Made by a program: the position numbers and the translations under genes. Of a stretch of DNA of 37,003 bases, positions 1-7,475 are shown in pieces. Position 1 is the first letter of the stretch; the number at the start of each line of letters is the position of its first letter. Origin of the DNA: Thermoplasmata archaeon (GTDB lineage: Archaea > Thermoplasmatota > Thermoplasmata > Lutacidiplasmatales > UBA184). Where the stretch lies: contig JAKIVX010000009.1 in NCBI GenBank assembly GCA_022750335.1, forward strand, positions 1-37,003, written 5' to 3'. The notes under the pieces are model-generated. The model saw only the letters and a list, made by a program, of their open reading frames with translations. It was not told the DNA's origin and did not search any database.

Positions 1-294
1 TCGGATTGTGTGCAACGCACGATGCACCCTCCAGTTACACGCTCCGGAAAGGAGTCCGTTGTCAAGAAGACGCATCTCCGGGTGTAGTAGAATCGATTTC
101 AAGGCCCGGGGTTTTCAAAGGTCCCTTCGGGAAACTATCGGGCTGGCTCCGAACTTGGCCCTGATGGCACTCGTAACCGCCGATCGCATGGATTCGACTT
201 GGGGAATTCAGTAGTTTGCCTTGAGGTAGTCACGACCCACGGAATCCACGGCAGCCCGCTCAAGGGGCAACGTACAACATTCCGCTGACCCGGA

Positions 295-981
295 TTGTGG
301 CGGATTTATATTCGGGTTTGTCGGTCCCTGACCGAATCCGTTACGACCCAGAAATTCGACCTGACGACCGAGGCGAATCGGGAGCAACGCCAAGACCTGC
401 CTTTGCGCGCCATCGCCGCTTTCACTGGCATCGTATTCCTGGGCGGTGCACTCTTTCTCTTCACCCATCTTGGAGGGCGGGATCAGGGGCTTGGCTGGTT
501 CGCCCTGTTCTCCTTAGGCGCAAGCGCAGTCCTCCTTCGAGTCGGCTTCGGCGGCTTGGCGGCTTACCCGACGGCACTGGAGTTCGACGACGATGGGTTC
601 CAGTTCCGCTACCCCCACGGCCCTCCTTGGCGGTTCTACTGGAAGGAACCGCACCTTCGGGTCAACCTGTACGACTACTCCCAAGTCCCGCCGTCCCAGG
701 TTTCGGCCTTGGGGGGCCACCGATGGGTCGCTGTACTCGTCCTCAAGCGGAAACCGTCCTCTTCGGCACGGTTATGGGGGGAGCGCACCCTCTTGGTTGC
801 GTACAGGACCTCTTCGATCTCGCTCTCCCAGAACGCATTTGTTGGAATCCAAGTGTCGGCGAGGGCCCATGGGGTGACAACCTCCGGCCCGGAGCCCGTC
901 TTCGGATGGGCAAGTCGAATCCGGGTCGGAGCTCCCGACAACCTCCGCTCGCCGGTCACGCCCAGCAAGAAAGCCCAGTAG
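295..981 (+). CDS. Membrane protein of unknown function, two TM segments plus soluble C-terminal domain
   Basis: I do not recognise a named family. The first ~40 residues are polar. Two hydrophobic segments follow at about residues 40-60 and 67-90, then a soluble part rich in beta-type residues (about 95-200) with a PH-like look. The start is uncertain: this frame opens at a TTG, but a TATA-like box (tttata, 305-310) lies inside the first codons, so translation may begin further down, for example at the TTG at 403 just before the first membrane segment. The size and order of parts resemble the decayed gene at 4095-4773, so the two may be paralogues (inference). The gene stands alone; the next gene is on the other strand. 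Confidence 0.6.
   Translation: MWRIYIRVCRSLTESVTTQKFDLTTEANREQRQDLPLRAIAAFTGIVFLGGALFLFTHLGGRDQGLGWFALFSLGASAVLLRVGFGGLAAYPTALEFDDDGFQFRYPHGPPWRFYWKEPHLRVNLYDYSQVPPSQVSALGGHRWVAVLVLKRKPSSSARLWGERTLLVAYRTSSISLSQNAFVGIQVSARAHGVTTSGPEPVFGWASRIRVGAPDNLRSPVTPSKKAQ
305..310 (+). promoter_or_regulatory. TATA-like box upstream of the first membrane protein gene
   Basis: The bases tttata stand out from GC-rich surroundings. Archaeal transcription would start about 25 nt downstream, near 333, which argues that the TTG at 295 is not the true start of the membrane protein gene. Confidence 0.4.
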
Positions 982-1275
982 CCCCGGCGCGCACGAGTGA
1001 CCCAAAAGGGTTCCGTTTACAAAGGCCGCCAAATGGTGCGATCATGTCTGCGCCGGGTTACTCGGTTTTCTCGTTTGGGGCATAGTGCATGCAGCCAATC
1101 TAGTTCCTTGGAGCTTGTCAATGGTGCCAAGAGCAATGTTGGCAGCCACGTTTCTCAGGTCTACACTCACCGCAGCTATGAAATCGTCCTACCCAGTCGG
1201 GGTCGCACTTTGCGCGGCATCCGCATCAGGATGTCGAGTAGTGGCCCCTAGCGAGCTCGACCGCGGCCGAAGGAT
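982..1275. other. Intergenic stretch, no supported gene
   Basis: I see no convincing gene here. A short plus-strand frame (1085-1285) ends with a faintly lipoprotein-like run, but it has no promoter box or recognisable domain and overlaps the DUF1330 gene. Confidence 0.5.
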
Positions 1276-1584
1276 TCACTTCTGAGGCGGAGTCGGGGGA
1301 TTCCCATCTACAACTATCGCACTTGAACGTGAACCGTTCAGGCGCTGCTCGAGAACCGGACGATATTTCTCCGAGTCGTACCAAGCTCGCAGAGCAGCCA
1401 TTGTGGGGAACTCAATCACAACCAACCGCCCCGGCAGCCACTCGCCCTCTACGACTTGGGCATCCGAGCGCGTCACCAGGAACGTACCCCCATACTCCTG
1501 TACCATCCCACCGAGGCCTTTGACGTAGGCCTCGCGAGCTTCGGGACTGTTCCACTGAATTTGGGCGATGAAGTACGCGGGCAA
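1276..1584 (-). CDS. DUF1330 family protein
   Basis: The protein is 102 residues, the usual size for DUF1330, a dimeric alpha-beta barrel (ferredoxin-like) family without an agreed function. It begins MPAYFIAQI and has the family's central pattern of a strand carrying VIEFP followed by a helix with the W-Y-x-S-x-x-Y region (about residues 78-95). The start is a TTG preceded four bases away by ggagag, a plausible ribosome binding site. An AT-rich box, gtctttaac on this strand (1645-1637), lies about 55 nt upstream, so this transcript probably has a short leader, unlike many genes in the window. It is monocistronic. Confidence 0.85.
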   Translation of the reverse strand: MPAYFIAQIQWNSPEAREAYVKGLGGMVQEYGGTFLVTRSDAQVVEGEWLPGRLVVIEFPTMAALRAWYDSEKYRPVLEQRLNGSRSSAIVVDGNPPTPPQK

Positions 1585-1636
1585 TTTCTCTCCACGAGAT
1601 CCAGCTGCGGACCCTGCTGTAGGAGCAACGTCCAGG

Positions 1637-1645
1637 GCCAGTTAA
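1637..1645 (-). promoter_or_regulatory. Putative promoter box for the DUF1330 gene
   Basis: The box gtctttaac on the minus strand is the most AT-rich patch upstream of the TTG start at 1584. A start site about 25 nt downstream would leave a leader of ~30 nt carrying the ggagag ribosome binding site. Confidence 0.35.
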
Positions 1646-1827
1646 AGACCCGGCTCACCCTCATGTTCGCGTGCCGGCCAGCCCCCGTTTCGAAAGGGAC
1701 TGTAGGTGCAACCCACAATGCACTCAACCGTCAACGTGCCGATTGACGCGCGTGGCCAATTTCGGTGTAGCGGTGACGCTGGTGAGTACGTCCCGTCGGC
1801 CACATCGGGTAGAATGGTACTGGCAAG

Positions 1828-2289
1828 TCACGCCGAGGCAGACTGGTGGCCGGGCACTGGGAACGATCCCACTATGACAAGAATGATAGAGCCCAACAGG
1901 GCCAGCCCTCCGAACCCTTCCATCGCGTACAAGGTACCTTGCGCTCCGCCCCCGATCAGAAAATCGGTTCCGCTGAGAGTCGCGATTACGACGGACACGA
2001 AGCAGAGCCCAGAGAGGATCCACGCGGGCGCGTGGTGCAGTCGGTAGGAGATGACGACCAGGTACGCACCCAGCAGGATCAAGAGAATTGAGAGCCCGAT
2101 GTGAGCCGCGAGATATCCGACCGGGTACGGGCTGCCGGCAAGAGCGAGCTCGTTGCCGACGAGGATCTCCGCCAGCACTAGTACCAGGAATGGGATTGCG
2201 TGATACCTCAGCCGGGAATCTCGCGTCGGGACGCTGCCAGTATTCGGTGGATCTCGATGGGAGTTTACGCCAATAGCGGGTGTGTTCAT
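1828..2289 (-). CDS. Four-TM membrane protein of unknown function
   Basis: The 153-residue protein has a ~30-residue polar N-terminus and then four hydrophobic segments at about residues 31-52, 59-80, 91-108 and 120-144, with short loops. The basic loop between the second and third segments suggests its side faces the cytoplasm. No catalytic motif is visible. The ATG at 2289 is supported by an AT-rich box (gctaatt on this strand, 2319-2313) 24-30 nt upstream, the spacing expected for a leaderless transcript. It could be a DoxX-like or respiratory accessory membrane protein, but nothing in the sequence decides this. The 240 bp between it and the DUF1330 gene holds no supported gene. Confidence 0.7.
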   Translation of the reverse strand: MNTPAIGVNSHRDPPNTGSVPTRDSRLRYHAIPFLVLVLAEILVGNELALAGSPYPVGYLAAHIGLSILLILLGAYLVVISYRLHHAPAWILSGLCFVSVVIATLSGTDFLIGGGAQGTLYAMEGFGGLALLGSIILVIVGSFPVPGHQSASA

Positions 2290-2312
2290 GCCCGGTGAGT
2301 CAAGTCGTGGTG

Positions 2313-2319
2313 AATTAGC
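2313..2319 (-). promoter_or_regulatory. Leaderless-type promoter box for the four-TM membrane protein
   Basis: The box gctaatt on the minus strand is centred 27 nt upstream of the ATG at 2289. Confidence 0.45.
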
Positions 2320-2556
2320 TTAACTCCTCCGCACCGGCGGCCGGCGCCTAGTGGGCGCATACTTGTTTAGGTCTGCGAACCCCGCCGGACAGCCGCTTAC
2401 TTCTGGACAATCCCGTGTCAGCCCCATCCAACCTGAAACCATCGTGTCGGCTTCGACACTGCCAGGTTGCCCGCCCCAGCCCTCGCCGACCAATCGCGTT
2501 CCGCTCAATCGCCCCCAGCTTGCAGGAGAGAAGCCAACGCCTCTCGGCCCACGGGG

Positions 2557-2580
2557 TGGGTGCAACAGCTCTTGCACCCA
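2557..2580 (-). terminator. Perfect 9-bp hairpin downstream of the M29-like gene
   Basis: The arms tgggtgcaa and ttgcaccca are exact complements around a six-base loop (cagctc). The hairpin lies 55 nt beyond the stop codon of the M29-like gene on the minus strand. A role as terminator or RNA-stabilising 3' structure is inferred; no clean T-run follows it on the minus strand. Confidence 0.4.
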
Positions 2581-2634
2581 GGTGGGCGCAGTCCCCGCAG
2601 CACCCGAATCGTCGGTGCCGGTTCTCAACCGAGT

Positions 2635-3738
2635 TCAGTGCGGGAGGGGAATGCGCTTCCCATCCACCTCGAAGTCTGCGCCAGCGACGATCGCCCAAGC
2701 GAAGAGATTCGCCTTGTTTTTTCCGCCGAGGTTTCGATTCGCTCCAACGGACACCATGATGGCCCCTGCTTCCATATCCTCGACCTGCGGCGTGTTGTGC
2801 AGTTTGGGATTGAGGCCGATCGCGAGTTGTCCCGGCTGATCCCGTCCCTTCCCGCCCTTCTTGAAATCCGCTTGGAATTTGTCCCCGCCCGACCCAAAAG
2901 TGGCGCTCACGAGGCGTCCGTTCACGAACTCGAACCGAGGCTCCGTGGCCACCCGGTCATCGTAGTAGTCGGTCCGGTTACCCACGATGACCCCGTCGGC
3001 GACGGATTCATCCAAGGCGACCCGAACCGATCCCGAAGGCAAGGACGTCAGCATCCTAAACGGGAGCTTGAGATCCGCGGCGCTCAAACGGCCCGTATTC
3101 GCCACAGGGTCGCGGCCGGCCAGCCCCAAGGTGAGGTCGGTGCCGTTCTCGTGAGTGATGTGGATGCGCTTTCCGGACTTCAACGCTTTTGCGATCGGCG
3201 CCGCAGTTTTGGCTAGGGACATTGGGTCCACCATCGTCCCTTCGACGAGGTCTTGGGTCCAGCGGTCGAGGTCCACCCCATAGGCTTTGGCAAGGTTCGG
3301 GTAGGGTCGCCCAAGCTCCAGCCGGGCCCCGCGCAATCCCGCCTTCTTGGCGGTGTCGTACCATGAATCGTTCCACTCGAATAGTTGGTTCGACTCCTTC
3401 GCGGGCATGGCGTTGAGCCGTACACGGTCGCCCGGGCCCCACATGTGAATGTAGACGTCGGTCTTTGCGAGGGACGCCCACTCGTGGGCCGGCTTTTGGC
3501 CAAGCAACTTCGCTCCGCCGCTCTCTACTGTGTCCCAATAGGCGTTTTCGTCTTCGTAGTGGATCACCGGGAAAGCCTTCATCCGACGAGCCTCCCTGGC
3601 CAAGACAACCGCCCAGGGAAGGGTGTGTGGCCAAGCCTCGATCGTGACATTTTCCCCAGGTTTCAACTGGAGATTGTTGCGGAGAATCGATTGCGCTAGC
3701 TTTGACTGCGGGTCCGTTGGAGGGGGGGCTTTCGGCAT
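2635..3738 (-). CDS. M29 aminopeptidase-like protein, metal ligands apparently lost
   Basis: The 367-residue protein matches the COG2309/peptidase M29 (aminopeptidase T, AmpS) layout: an N-terminal alpha/beta domain (QLKPGENVTIEAW at ~24-36) and a C-terminal beta-rich domain with the family's GxN segment near 308-310 and the late VGANRNLGG loop (331-339). True M29 enzymes bind two metals through Glu, Glu, His, Tyr, His and Asp. By motif alignment the corresponding positions here are Ser237, Gln304, Met328 and FAW (346-348) in place of the usual HWD. The fold is probably kept but the metal site is not, so peptidase activity is doubtful. The frame extends 19 codons further up, but the ATG at 3738 is chosen because ggtgg precedes it by four bases and a TAAG-type box sits 28 nt upstream. 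Confidence 0.8.
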   Translation of the reverse strand: MPKAPPPTDPQSKLAQSILRNNLQLKPGENVTIEAWPHTLPWAVVLAREARRMKAFPVIHYEDENAYWDTVESGGAKLLGQKPAHEWASLAKTDVYIHMWGPGDRVRLNAMPAKESNQLFEWNDSWYDTAKKAGLRGARLELGRPYPNLAKAYGVDLDRWTQDLVEGTMVDPMSLAKTAAPIAKALKSGKRIHITHENGTDLTLGLAGRDPVANTGRLSAADLKLPFRMLTSLPSGSVRVALDESVADGVIVGNRTDYYDDRVATEPRFEFVNGRLVSATFGSGGDKFQADFKKGGKGRDQPGQLAIGLNPKLHNTPQVEDMEAGAIMVSVGANRNLGGKNKANLFAWAIVAGADFEVDGKRIPLPH

Positions 3739-3760
3739 CGGACCACCGAAAACCAAAGTG

Positions 3761-3770
3761 GTACTTATCC
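3761..3770 (-). promoter_or_regulatory. Promoter box (ggataagtac) of the M29-like gene
   Basis: On the minus strand ggataagtac is centred 28 nt upstream of the ATG at 3738. It shares the ATAAG core with boxes before the genes at 20706 and 21970. Confidence 0.55.
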
Positions 3771-4094
3771 TCGGATGACTGCCTGGGATCCCCAAGGCGC
3801 AAGAGAGCGGGCAATCGCTAGCGCGCGATTGGACCTGCGTGCCCTCTTCACGCGTCGGAGACGTTACTTATGGCCTGCCACGGGTTCGGATTGATGAGCG
3901 GATGGCCGCTCGAGGCGCAGAAGATGGCATCGCCCGCCGGAGAAAATCGGGAACGGCCGGGAATGAGGTCACTCGGGCCCCGCAGGGCGATCTATCGCCC
4001 TACTCGAGCCGTCGGAAATGCGATTTTCACCTCGACCGTGGCACAGATCGGTGGGCGAGATTATTCGCTGGTTGGGGCCACCAACCAAGCGGAA

Positions 4095-4340
4095 ATGGGC
4101 AAGATCCGTTATGTCGGTCGGTTTCGGGAGTGGGCCGTCGCCGCCGCGATCATTCTCGCGGTGTTTGCCGGCTTTTCCTGGAATAGTCCTCTCTATTTCG
4201 TTATCTTCCTGGTCCCGTCGGCGGCGTTTGCCATCGTGGCGCTGATCCTCCATTTCAGGCGCCCCGTGATCGAGGTCGAGGAGAGCGAAATCAAAACCGG
4301 AAACTCCCGGCGGACCGCCACGAAGTATCCGCCGCCCTGA
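4095..4340 (+). CDS. N-terminal fragment of a two-TM membrane protein (probably a broken gene)
   Basis: The intact part codes for 81 residues: a basic start (MGKIRYVGRFREW), two hydrophobic segments at about 14-30 and 33-52, then the polar stretch EVEESEIKTGNSRR before a TGA. The frame is open from 3870, but the residues before 4095 look random, and the AT-rich gattattcg about 31 nt before the ATG at 4095 favours that start. The reading frame continues with protein-like sequence after the TGA, so this is most likely the front of the damaged gene described in the next entry. It could be expressed as a short membrane peptide. Confidence 0.45.
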   Translation: MGKIRYVGRFREWAVAAAIILAVFAGFSWNSPLYFVIFLVPSAAFAIVALILHFRRPVIEVEESEIKTGNSRRTATKYPPP

Positions 4341-4773
4341 GCGCTCGATGCAAGTTCGGTCCGATCGACCGGGTCGAGCCGTGCGAATTTGCCAGAATGG
4401 GACCCGCCGAGTGTTGCGTACGTGTATGCAGCCGACCCCCGGACGGTCACAATCGAAGAGTTCGAGTTCCGACCGGGAGGGAATCACTCGCTCCAGGTCG
4501 AGATGGACGACGGGTCGTCGATGCGTTTCCATGGGGAGTTTCGGGAGATCGACCCTCCCTGACGTCTTGTCAACACTTTCGAGCTCGACGTGCTTCTTGG
4601 GGCCCATGCAATTGAGACGGATGAATTCGAGCCGGTGGGTGACTTCACGAGCGTAAACGTCCACTGGGGGTACCACCGGCACGTGGACCGCAGAGAAAAT
4701 GTGGGGACCCGAAGTGGAACGGGCCATCAGCGCGACGCGGGAAAATGTCGACGAACTCCTCGAGAAGGGGTAG
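4341..4773 (+). pseudogene. Remnant of the C-terminal domain of the membrane protein begun at 4095
   Basis: The frame of the upstream fragment goes on through two TGA codons (4338-4340 and 4557-4559) with sequence that reads like protein: DPRTVTIEEFEFRPGG, then SSMRFHGEFREIDPP, then after the second TGA FELDVLLGAHAIETDEF. Near 4690 the good reading moves by one base: removing one a from cgcagagaaaatg joins HRHVDR to EKMWGPEVERAI and gives a helical end, ENVDELLEKG, before a TAG at 4771-4773. Both TGAs could be CGA (Arg) codons changed by one C-to-T step. The whole unit would be about 225 residues, like the protein at 295-981. Sequencing error is an alternative to real decay. Confidence 0.45.
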
Positions 4774-4778
4774 CCTGA

Positions 4779-4784
4779 GTATAT
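4779..4784 (+). promoter_or_regulatory. Promoter box (gtatat) of the RibD_C-like reductase gene
   Basis: The box gtatat lies 27-32 nt before the ATG at 4811, the leaderless spacing seen elsewhere in the window. Confidence 0.5.
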
Positions 4785-4810
4785 GGGAAGCCTTGCTTGA
4801 GGATGGGAAG

Positions 4811-5428
4811 ATGACGAGGAAAATCACGGCCAGTTTGTACATGACCCTGGACGGCCGCGGTGGCTTCCCAAAATACCTTGGCTCCGACCGGCCGTCGACG
4901 AATGAACCCAACGAGTTCTGGCGGGAATTCTGGTTCAACCGGTTTGATGATGTGACCACGGTCATCATGGGCCGGCGGTCCTTCGTCGGCCATCGACGGG
5001 TCTGGACCGAAAAGGCTCGGAAAAAGGGCGACCCTCAGTTCATGTGGGATTACTCGCGATACCTCGACAAGGTCGACAAGGTGTGCCTGTCGCACCGTCT
5101 GAAGTCCCCCGGGTGGGAGAACTCCCGGATCATGAAAGGCGACCTCTCCAAAATCGTGGCGAAACTGAAGGGCGAGAAGGGCGGGAACATCATCGCCGAG
5201 GGAGGCCCACGCCTCATTCAGGAGTTCATGCGGCAGCGGTTGGCTGACGACTACATGCTCATCGTCCAGCCGGTGGTCTGGGGCCAAGGGCCCCACTACT
5301 GGGGTCCAATGAAGGAACAGCTCACCCTCAAGCTCCTTTCGTCGAAGGTTCTAGAGGACGGCGAGTTGCTACTCCACTACGAGACGGTCCGAAAGAAACT
5401 GTCGAAGCGGGATCTCCAGGGCTCGTAG
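4811..5428 (+). CDS. RibD C-terminal/dihydrofolate reductase-like protein
   Basis: The 205-residue protein has the RibD_C (DHFR-fold) plan: an opening strand MTRKITASLYMTLDGRGG, a VIMGRRSF motif near residue 60, the nucleotide-binding region GGNIIAEGGPRLIQEF (about 126-141), and the LADDYMLIVQPVVWGQG strand that typifies this superfamily. Members reduce pyrimidine intermediates of riboflavin synthesis or dihydrofolate-type substrates with NADPH; here the substrate cannot be told, and many stand-alone copies are uncharacterised. The ATG at 4811 is preferred to the ATG at 4745 because family similarity begins there and the gtatat box lies 27-32 nt upstream. It stands alone between a damaged gene and a convergent membrane protein gene. 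Confidence 0.85.
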   Translation: MTRKITASLYMTLDGRGGFPKYLGSDRPSTNEPNEFWREFWFNRFDDVTTVIMGRRSFVGHRRVWTEKARKKGDPQFMWDYSRYLDKVDKVCLSHRLKSPGWENSRIMKGDLSKIVAKLKGEKGGNIIAEGGPRLIQEFMRQRLADDYMLIVQPVVWGQGPHYWGPMKEQLTLKLLSSKVLEDGELLLHYETVRKKLSKRDLQGS

Positions 5429-5545
5429 ACACCGGACTTGCCCCGAAGCGGAAGCGGTGGTCGCTGACTTGCCTGGGTGCGACAAGCGGTGCCGGCAGAA
5501 GCAGGCAAGTCTCCGGCGGGTCGGCACCGACCGTGGAATCCAAGA

Positions 5546-5824
5546 TCAGACCGGCGGCGCAGAGGGTGGGGCGCCGGACGGACCGGGGGTATGCGGGTGC
5601 TTCGGCAAGTAGCCGTAGATGAGATAGGCCAAGATGGCGACGTAAAGGATGACGCCTCCGATGATGGCTACGATGGTGTTCTCCCACACGCGGGAGGTTC
5701 CGTAGTCCTGCCAGTACCCGAGAAGCCCCGAAACCAAGATCGTGAAGACGAGGCTCAGGACGAACTGAACTGTGGTGGGCCGCCGACGGTAGAACGCCAC
5801 GGAAATGAGGCCTGGGAGGATCAT
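5546..5824 (-). CDS. Small two-TM or three-TM membrane protein
   Basis: The 92-residue protein has hydrophobic segments at about residues 1-12 (weak), 20-36 and 50-72, a short aromatic loop between the two strong segments, and a proline-rich tail (HPHTPGPSGAPPSAPP) that is probably disordered. No family is recognised. The ATG at 5824 is backed by a minus-strand box, ctttatca (5854-5847), 23-30 nt upstream. The gene converges on the reductase gene, with 117 bp between the stops. Confidence 0.6.
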   Translation of the reverse strand: MILPGLISVAFYRRRPTTVQFVLSLVFTILVSGLLGYWQDYGTSRVWENTIVAIIGGVILYVAILAYLIYGYLPKHPHTPGPSGAPPSAPPV

Positions 5825-5846
5825 GGCAGGCTCAGGGCCTCCCGTG

Positions 5847-5854
5847 ATGATAAA
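5847..5854 (-). promoter_or_regulatory. Promoter box (ctttatca) of the small membrane protein gene
   Basis: On the minus strand the box is centred about 27 nt upstream of the ATG at 5824, consistent with a leaderless transcript. Confidence 0.5.
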
Positions 5855-5890
5855 GGACCGACCGTCGGCTCCGTCCCAAGTTGAAGGGAC

Positions 5891-6397
5891 CTAGGTTTTC
5901 CCCGATCGCCGGACCCTGGAACGGGTCACGCTTCCTGGTTTCCGACGTCGACCCGCGGCTCGCACCGCCCGCTTTTTCTTGGGCGGGAACAGTCGAGGTA
6001 GGCTCCCGGGCGACGAAGGGCCGCAACAGCAGAGACCGACCCCGTCCGGGTCCTCGACAAAGATCAGTTGGGCCGGCCCGTCGACGAAACCCACCTTGGG
6101 CCGGGCCCCCGCGCCCACCGCCTGCCGGAGCCACTGACGTGCGTTCGACACATAGAATCCAAAATGGTCGAACTCCGTCCCCCGCCGAAAAGGCTCATAG
6201 AACGGGGAGCCCTTCGGGTAGTAATTGAGCTCGACCCGATGCTCAGAACCGGGAAAGACAAGGTGGACCCATTTCCCACCGTGGGAGAACCACCCTTGCT
6301 TGATGACCCGGAACCCCAGCGCCTCGTAAAATCGGACGGAGCGCCGTAGGTTCCGCACCCGGATTCCAGAATAGACGAATCGAACCCGATCCGGCAC
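5891..6397 (-). CDS. VOC (glyoxalase/bleomycin resistance) superfamily protein with basic tail
   Basis: Residues 5-128 form the paired beta-alpha-beta-beta-beta modules of a VOC protein: SGIRVRNLRRSVRFYEALGF at 10-29, the ELNYYPKGSPFY region at 56-67, FDHFGFYV at 76-83 and the closing FVEDPDGVGLCC. Likely metal ligands are Glu56, the His in FDHFGF and the Glu in VEDPDG, but the substrate is unknown. After residue 132 comes a ~35-residue tail very rich in Lys and Arg, which could bind nucleic acid. The start is a GTG at 6397 with a gtataaac box 21-28 nt upstream. It is divergent from the HTH_10 regulator at 6558. Confidence 0.85.
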   Translation of the reverse strand: MPDRVRFVYSGIRVRNLRRSVRFYEALGFRVIKQGWFSHGGKWVHLVFPGSEHRVELNYYPKGSPFYEPFRRGTEFDHFGFYVSNARQWLRQAVGAGARPKVGFVDGPAQLIFVEDPDGVGLCCCGPSSPGSLPRLFPPKKKRAVRAAGRRRKPGSVTRSRVRRSGKT

Positions 6398-6417
6398 GGT
6401 CTCCGAGGGGGGACGCA

Positions 6418-6425
6418 GTTTATAC
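6418..6425 (-). promoter_or_regulatory. Promoter box (gtataaac) of the VOC protein gene
   Basis: On the minus strand gtataaac ends 21 nt upstream of the GTG at 6397. The spacing matches a leaderless transcript. Confidence 0.6.
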
Positions 6426-6502
6426 TCCTTGACCGCGCGTCGGGCCGGGAGCGTCGGGACTCTTTCCCAGGTGCGATAGTAGTAGAGAGCCCTCTTCTCC
6501 TG

Positions 6503-6510
6503 TTTTATAT
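6503..6510 (+). promoter_or_regulatory. TATA box (ttttatat) of the HTH_10 regulator gene
   Basis: The box ttttatat is among the clearest TATA elements in the window. Transcription would begin near 6533, leaving a leader of about 25 nt if the GTG at 6558 is used. Confidence 0.6.
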
Positions 6511-6557
6511 CTCAAAGTCCGCTGAGTCTCCCGAGGCGACCCGACCCGGAGCTTGCA

Positions 6558-7352
6558 GTGACCGCGAATCGCGTCGGCGAATCCACAGGAGGAGTCCGGG
6601 GGAAGCATTCTGAACACCCTTCGCGCGCTCGATCCCCCCCCGAGAGCGCCCAAACCCGGTTGCTGCAGCTCCGACGCACCGCCGACGATTCCACGACCGA
6701 TCGTCTGTTCCTGGCCACGCTCCGGATTCGAATCCCCCGCAAACTGTGGACCGGCCCGTTCTCGTCGCTCCACCCTACCGTCCGATTGGAGATCCTCAAC
6801 CGAATGGAATCCGGGGCGGGGGTTTCGGTCTCCGATTACTGGATCAGTGGGTCCCCGCCTGGCGTCTGGGCTCGGGAGATCGCGTCCTACTCGGACGTCA
6901 TCGCGGTGGACAGCCTGGCGGAGGTCGCGGACGGGTGCCTCTACCGAGTGACCTACCGCAATCCTCCCGTGGTGGCCCTATATCGAAGGCTCCACCTGCC
7001 GATTCAATTCCCGCTGCGCCTGCAGGGCGGATTCATCCGATGGGAGGTCGTGGCGCGCCGGAGTGAGTTCGAACTCATCCTGAAGCACGCGCGGGCCGCC
7101 GACCCGAACTTCTCGATCGTCTCCATCCGCCGTCGACCGCTGCGCAGCCATCTCCCGATGCTGAGCGACGCGCAGAAACAGCTGCTGGACCAGGCGATGG
7201 CCGCCGGGTACTTTGCCGTGCCCCGTGGCATCACCCTCACCGCGCTCGCGCGAAAATTGAATCGTAGCAAGTCCGGAATCTCGGAGTCGATCGCGCTCAT
7301 CGAGAAGAAGCTCTTCGAGTCGGTCCTGCAGCCCAACATGGCGCTGACGTAG
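6558..7352 (+). CDS. HTH_10 (bacterio-opsin activator type) transcription regulator
   Basis: The C-terminus (about residues 202-255) is an HTH_10 domain: LSDAQKQLLDQAMAAGYFAV followed by GITLTALARKLNRSKSGISE, the same pattern as the DNA-binding end of halophile Bat and its Thermoplasmata relatives. The preceding part from about residue 50 (LFLATLRIRIPRKLWTGP) is the sensor-like region usually found with it. Residues 1-49 are low-complexity and may not be translated; GTG 6558 is the first in-frame start after the TATA box. Regulators of this type respond to small molecules or redox state, but the ligand is unknown. The gene lies upstream of the degenerate P-loop protein and the M1 peptidase and may control them (inference). 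Confidence 0.8.
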   Translation: MTANRVGESTGGVRGKHSEHPSRARSPPESAQTRLLQLRRTADDSTTDRLFLATLRIRIPRKLWTGPFSSLHPTVRLEILNRMESGAGVSVSDYWISGSPPGVWAREIASYSDVIAVDSLAEVADGCLYRVTYRNPPVVALYRRLHLPIQFPLRLQGGFIRWEVVARRSEFELILKHARAADPNFSIVSIRRRPLRSHLPMLSDAQKQLLDQAMAAGYFAVPRGITLTALARKLNRSKSGISESIALIEKKLFESVLQPNMALT

Positions 7353-7475
7353 GGCACGGGCGCGCGATTCGCCCTTCCGGAGGAACCGAACCCGTTCGGT
7401 GGGCCGAAGACGTTCGGCCTTGCCTCATCCCCCCAACTTCCCTAACGTGTCCCACAGAGGACCTCGGCTGATACT

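Larger units (their letters stand above)
2290..2634. other. Intergenic region with a strong hairpin
   Basis: No coding frame here is convincing. It contains the promoter box of the four-TM protein at its left end and a perfect 9-bp inverted repeat at 2557-2580, listed separately. Confidence 0.5.

Noticed and set aside
8-214. Small plus-strand frame at the window start
   Set aside because: No promoter box, ribosome binding site or recognisable domain; the composition looks random.
4338-4559. TGA read as tryptophan or selenocysteine in the damaged gene
   Set aside because: TGA is the ordinary stop of many intact genes in the window (for example M1 aminopeptidase and moxR), and I see no selenocysteine insertion hairpin.
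3969-4727. Minus-strand open frame of 252 codons opposite the decayed gene
   Set aside because: Its product is charged and random-looking, while the opposite strand shows clear TM segments and domain-like sequence.
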